Source of the DNA: Syntrophobacterales bacterium
Lineage (GTDB): Bacteria > Desulfobacterota > Syntrophia > Syntrophales > UBA6807
Assembly (NCBI GenBank): GCA_021159265.1
Contig: JAGGSD010000344.1
Location: 1 to 5,699 of the forward strand
Direction of reading: 5' to 3'
DNA: 5,699 nt
Below, piece by piece: positions 5,694-5,699 of this stretch. Position 1 is the stretch's first letter, and every line of letters starts with the position of its first letter. The notes below the pieces were generated by a model. The model made no database searches, was not told the origin of the DNA, and was given only the letters and a program-made list of their open reading frames with translations. The translations under genes were made by a program, and so were the position numbers.

Positions 5694-5699
5694 AGCCGT

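Larger units (their letters stand above)
5378..5699. other. 322-bp right-edge region without a supported gene
   Basis: No reading frame on either strand here has recognisable protein motifs or a ribosome-binding site. Contents are the upstream flank of the vapBC promoter, a GC-richer patch (5396-5475), a strong hairpin (5530-5570) within a wider inverted repeat (5496-5631), and a heptamer repeat near the edge (5673-5693). Such palindrome-rich intergenic DNA is consistent with a small non-coding repeat element, but no boundaries such as target-site duplications could be established. Confidence 0.6.

Overview
The window reads as a short piece of a Gram-negative bacterial chromosome. A LolA-family outer-membrane lipoprotein carrier points to an envelope with two membranes. 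The protein sequences, moderate-to-low GC and style of intergenic repeats suggest Desulfobacterota or another deltaproteobacterial lineage, but that is inference and not proven here.

Left edge (1-1302): a 21/22-bp tandem repeat array (1-142) runs straight into about 500 bases with no convincing open gene. An intact reading frame (652-1302) then encodes the C-terminal half of a ComM/YifB Mg-chelatase-like AAA+ ATPase. Read carefully, the upstream 500 bases look like a heavily altered version of the missing N-terminal half: short family motifs recur in the right order and mostly in the same frame, interrupted by stops. The locus is best read as a broken comM, or possibly as poor consensus sequence at a contig edge.

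Centre (1283-4695): a good promoter inside the 3' end of the comM remnant and a short hairpin touching the Shine-Dalgarno sequence precede four same-strand genes, pdxS, ilvE, pdxT and lolA. PdxS and PdxT form the glutamine-dependent pyridoxal 5'-phosphate (PLP) synthase. The gene between them encodes a PLP-dependent branched-chain aminotransferase, so the synthase genes are split by a gene for an enzyme that uses their product. lolA overlaps the end of pdxT by 4 bp (ATGA). All four proteins keep their key family residues or features.

Right (4743-5377, minus strand): a compact toxin-antitoxin pair converges on the operon. It comprises an AbrB/MazE-type DNA-binding antitoxin and a VapC-type PIN-domain ribonuclease, overlapping by 4 bp, with a clear promoter having a perfect TTGACA -35 box.

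Right edge (5378-5699): no supported gene. It holds a strong 41-nt hairpin inside a wider 8-bp inverted repeat, and three copies of an AATTTCN heptamer. I found no RNA gene, CRISPR array, transposase gene or phage gene. No clearly new system is present. The most unusual items are the asymmetrically degraded comM with its tandem array, the pdxS-ilvE-pdxT order, and the hairpin against the pdxS ribosome-binding site.
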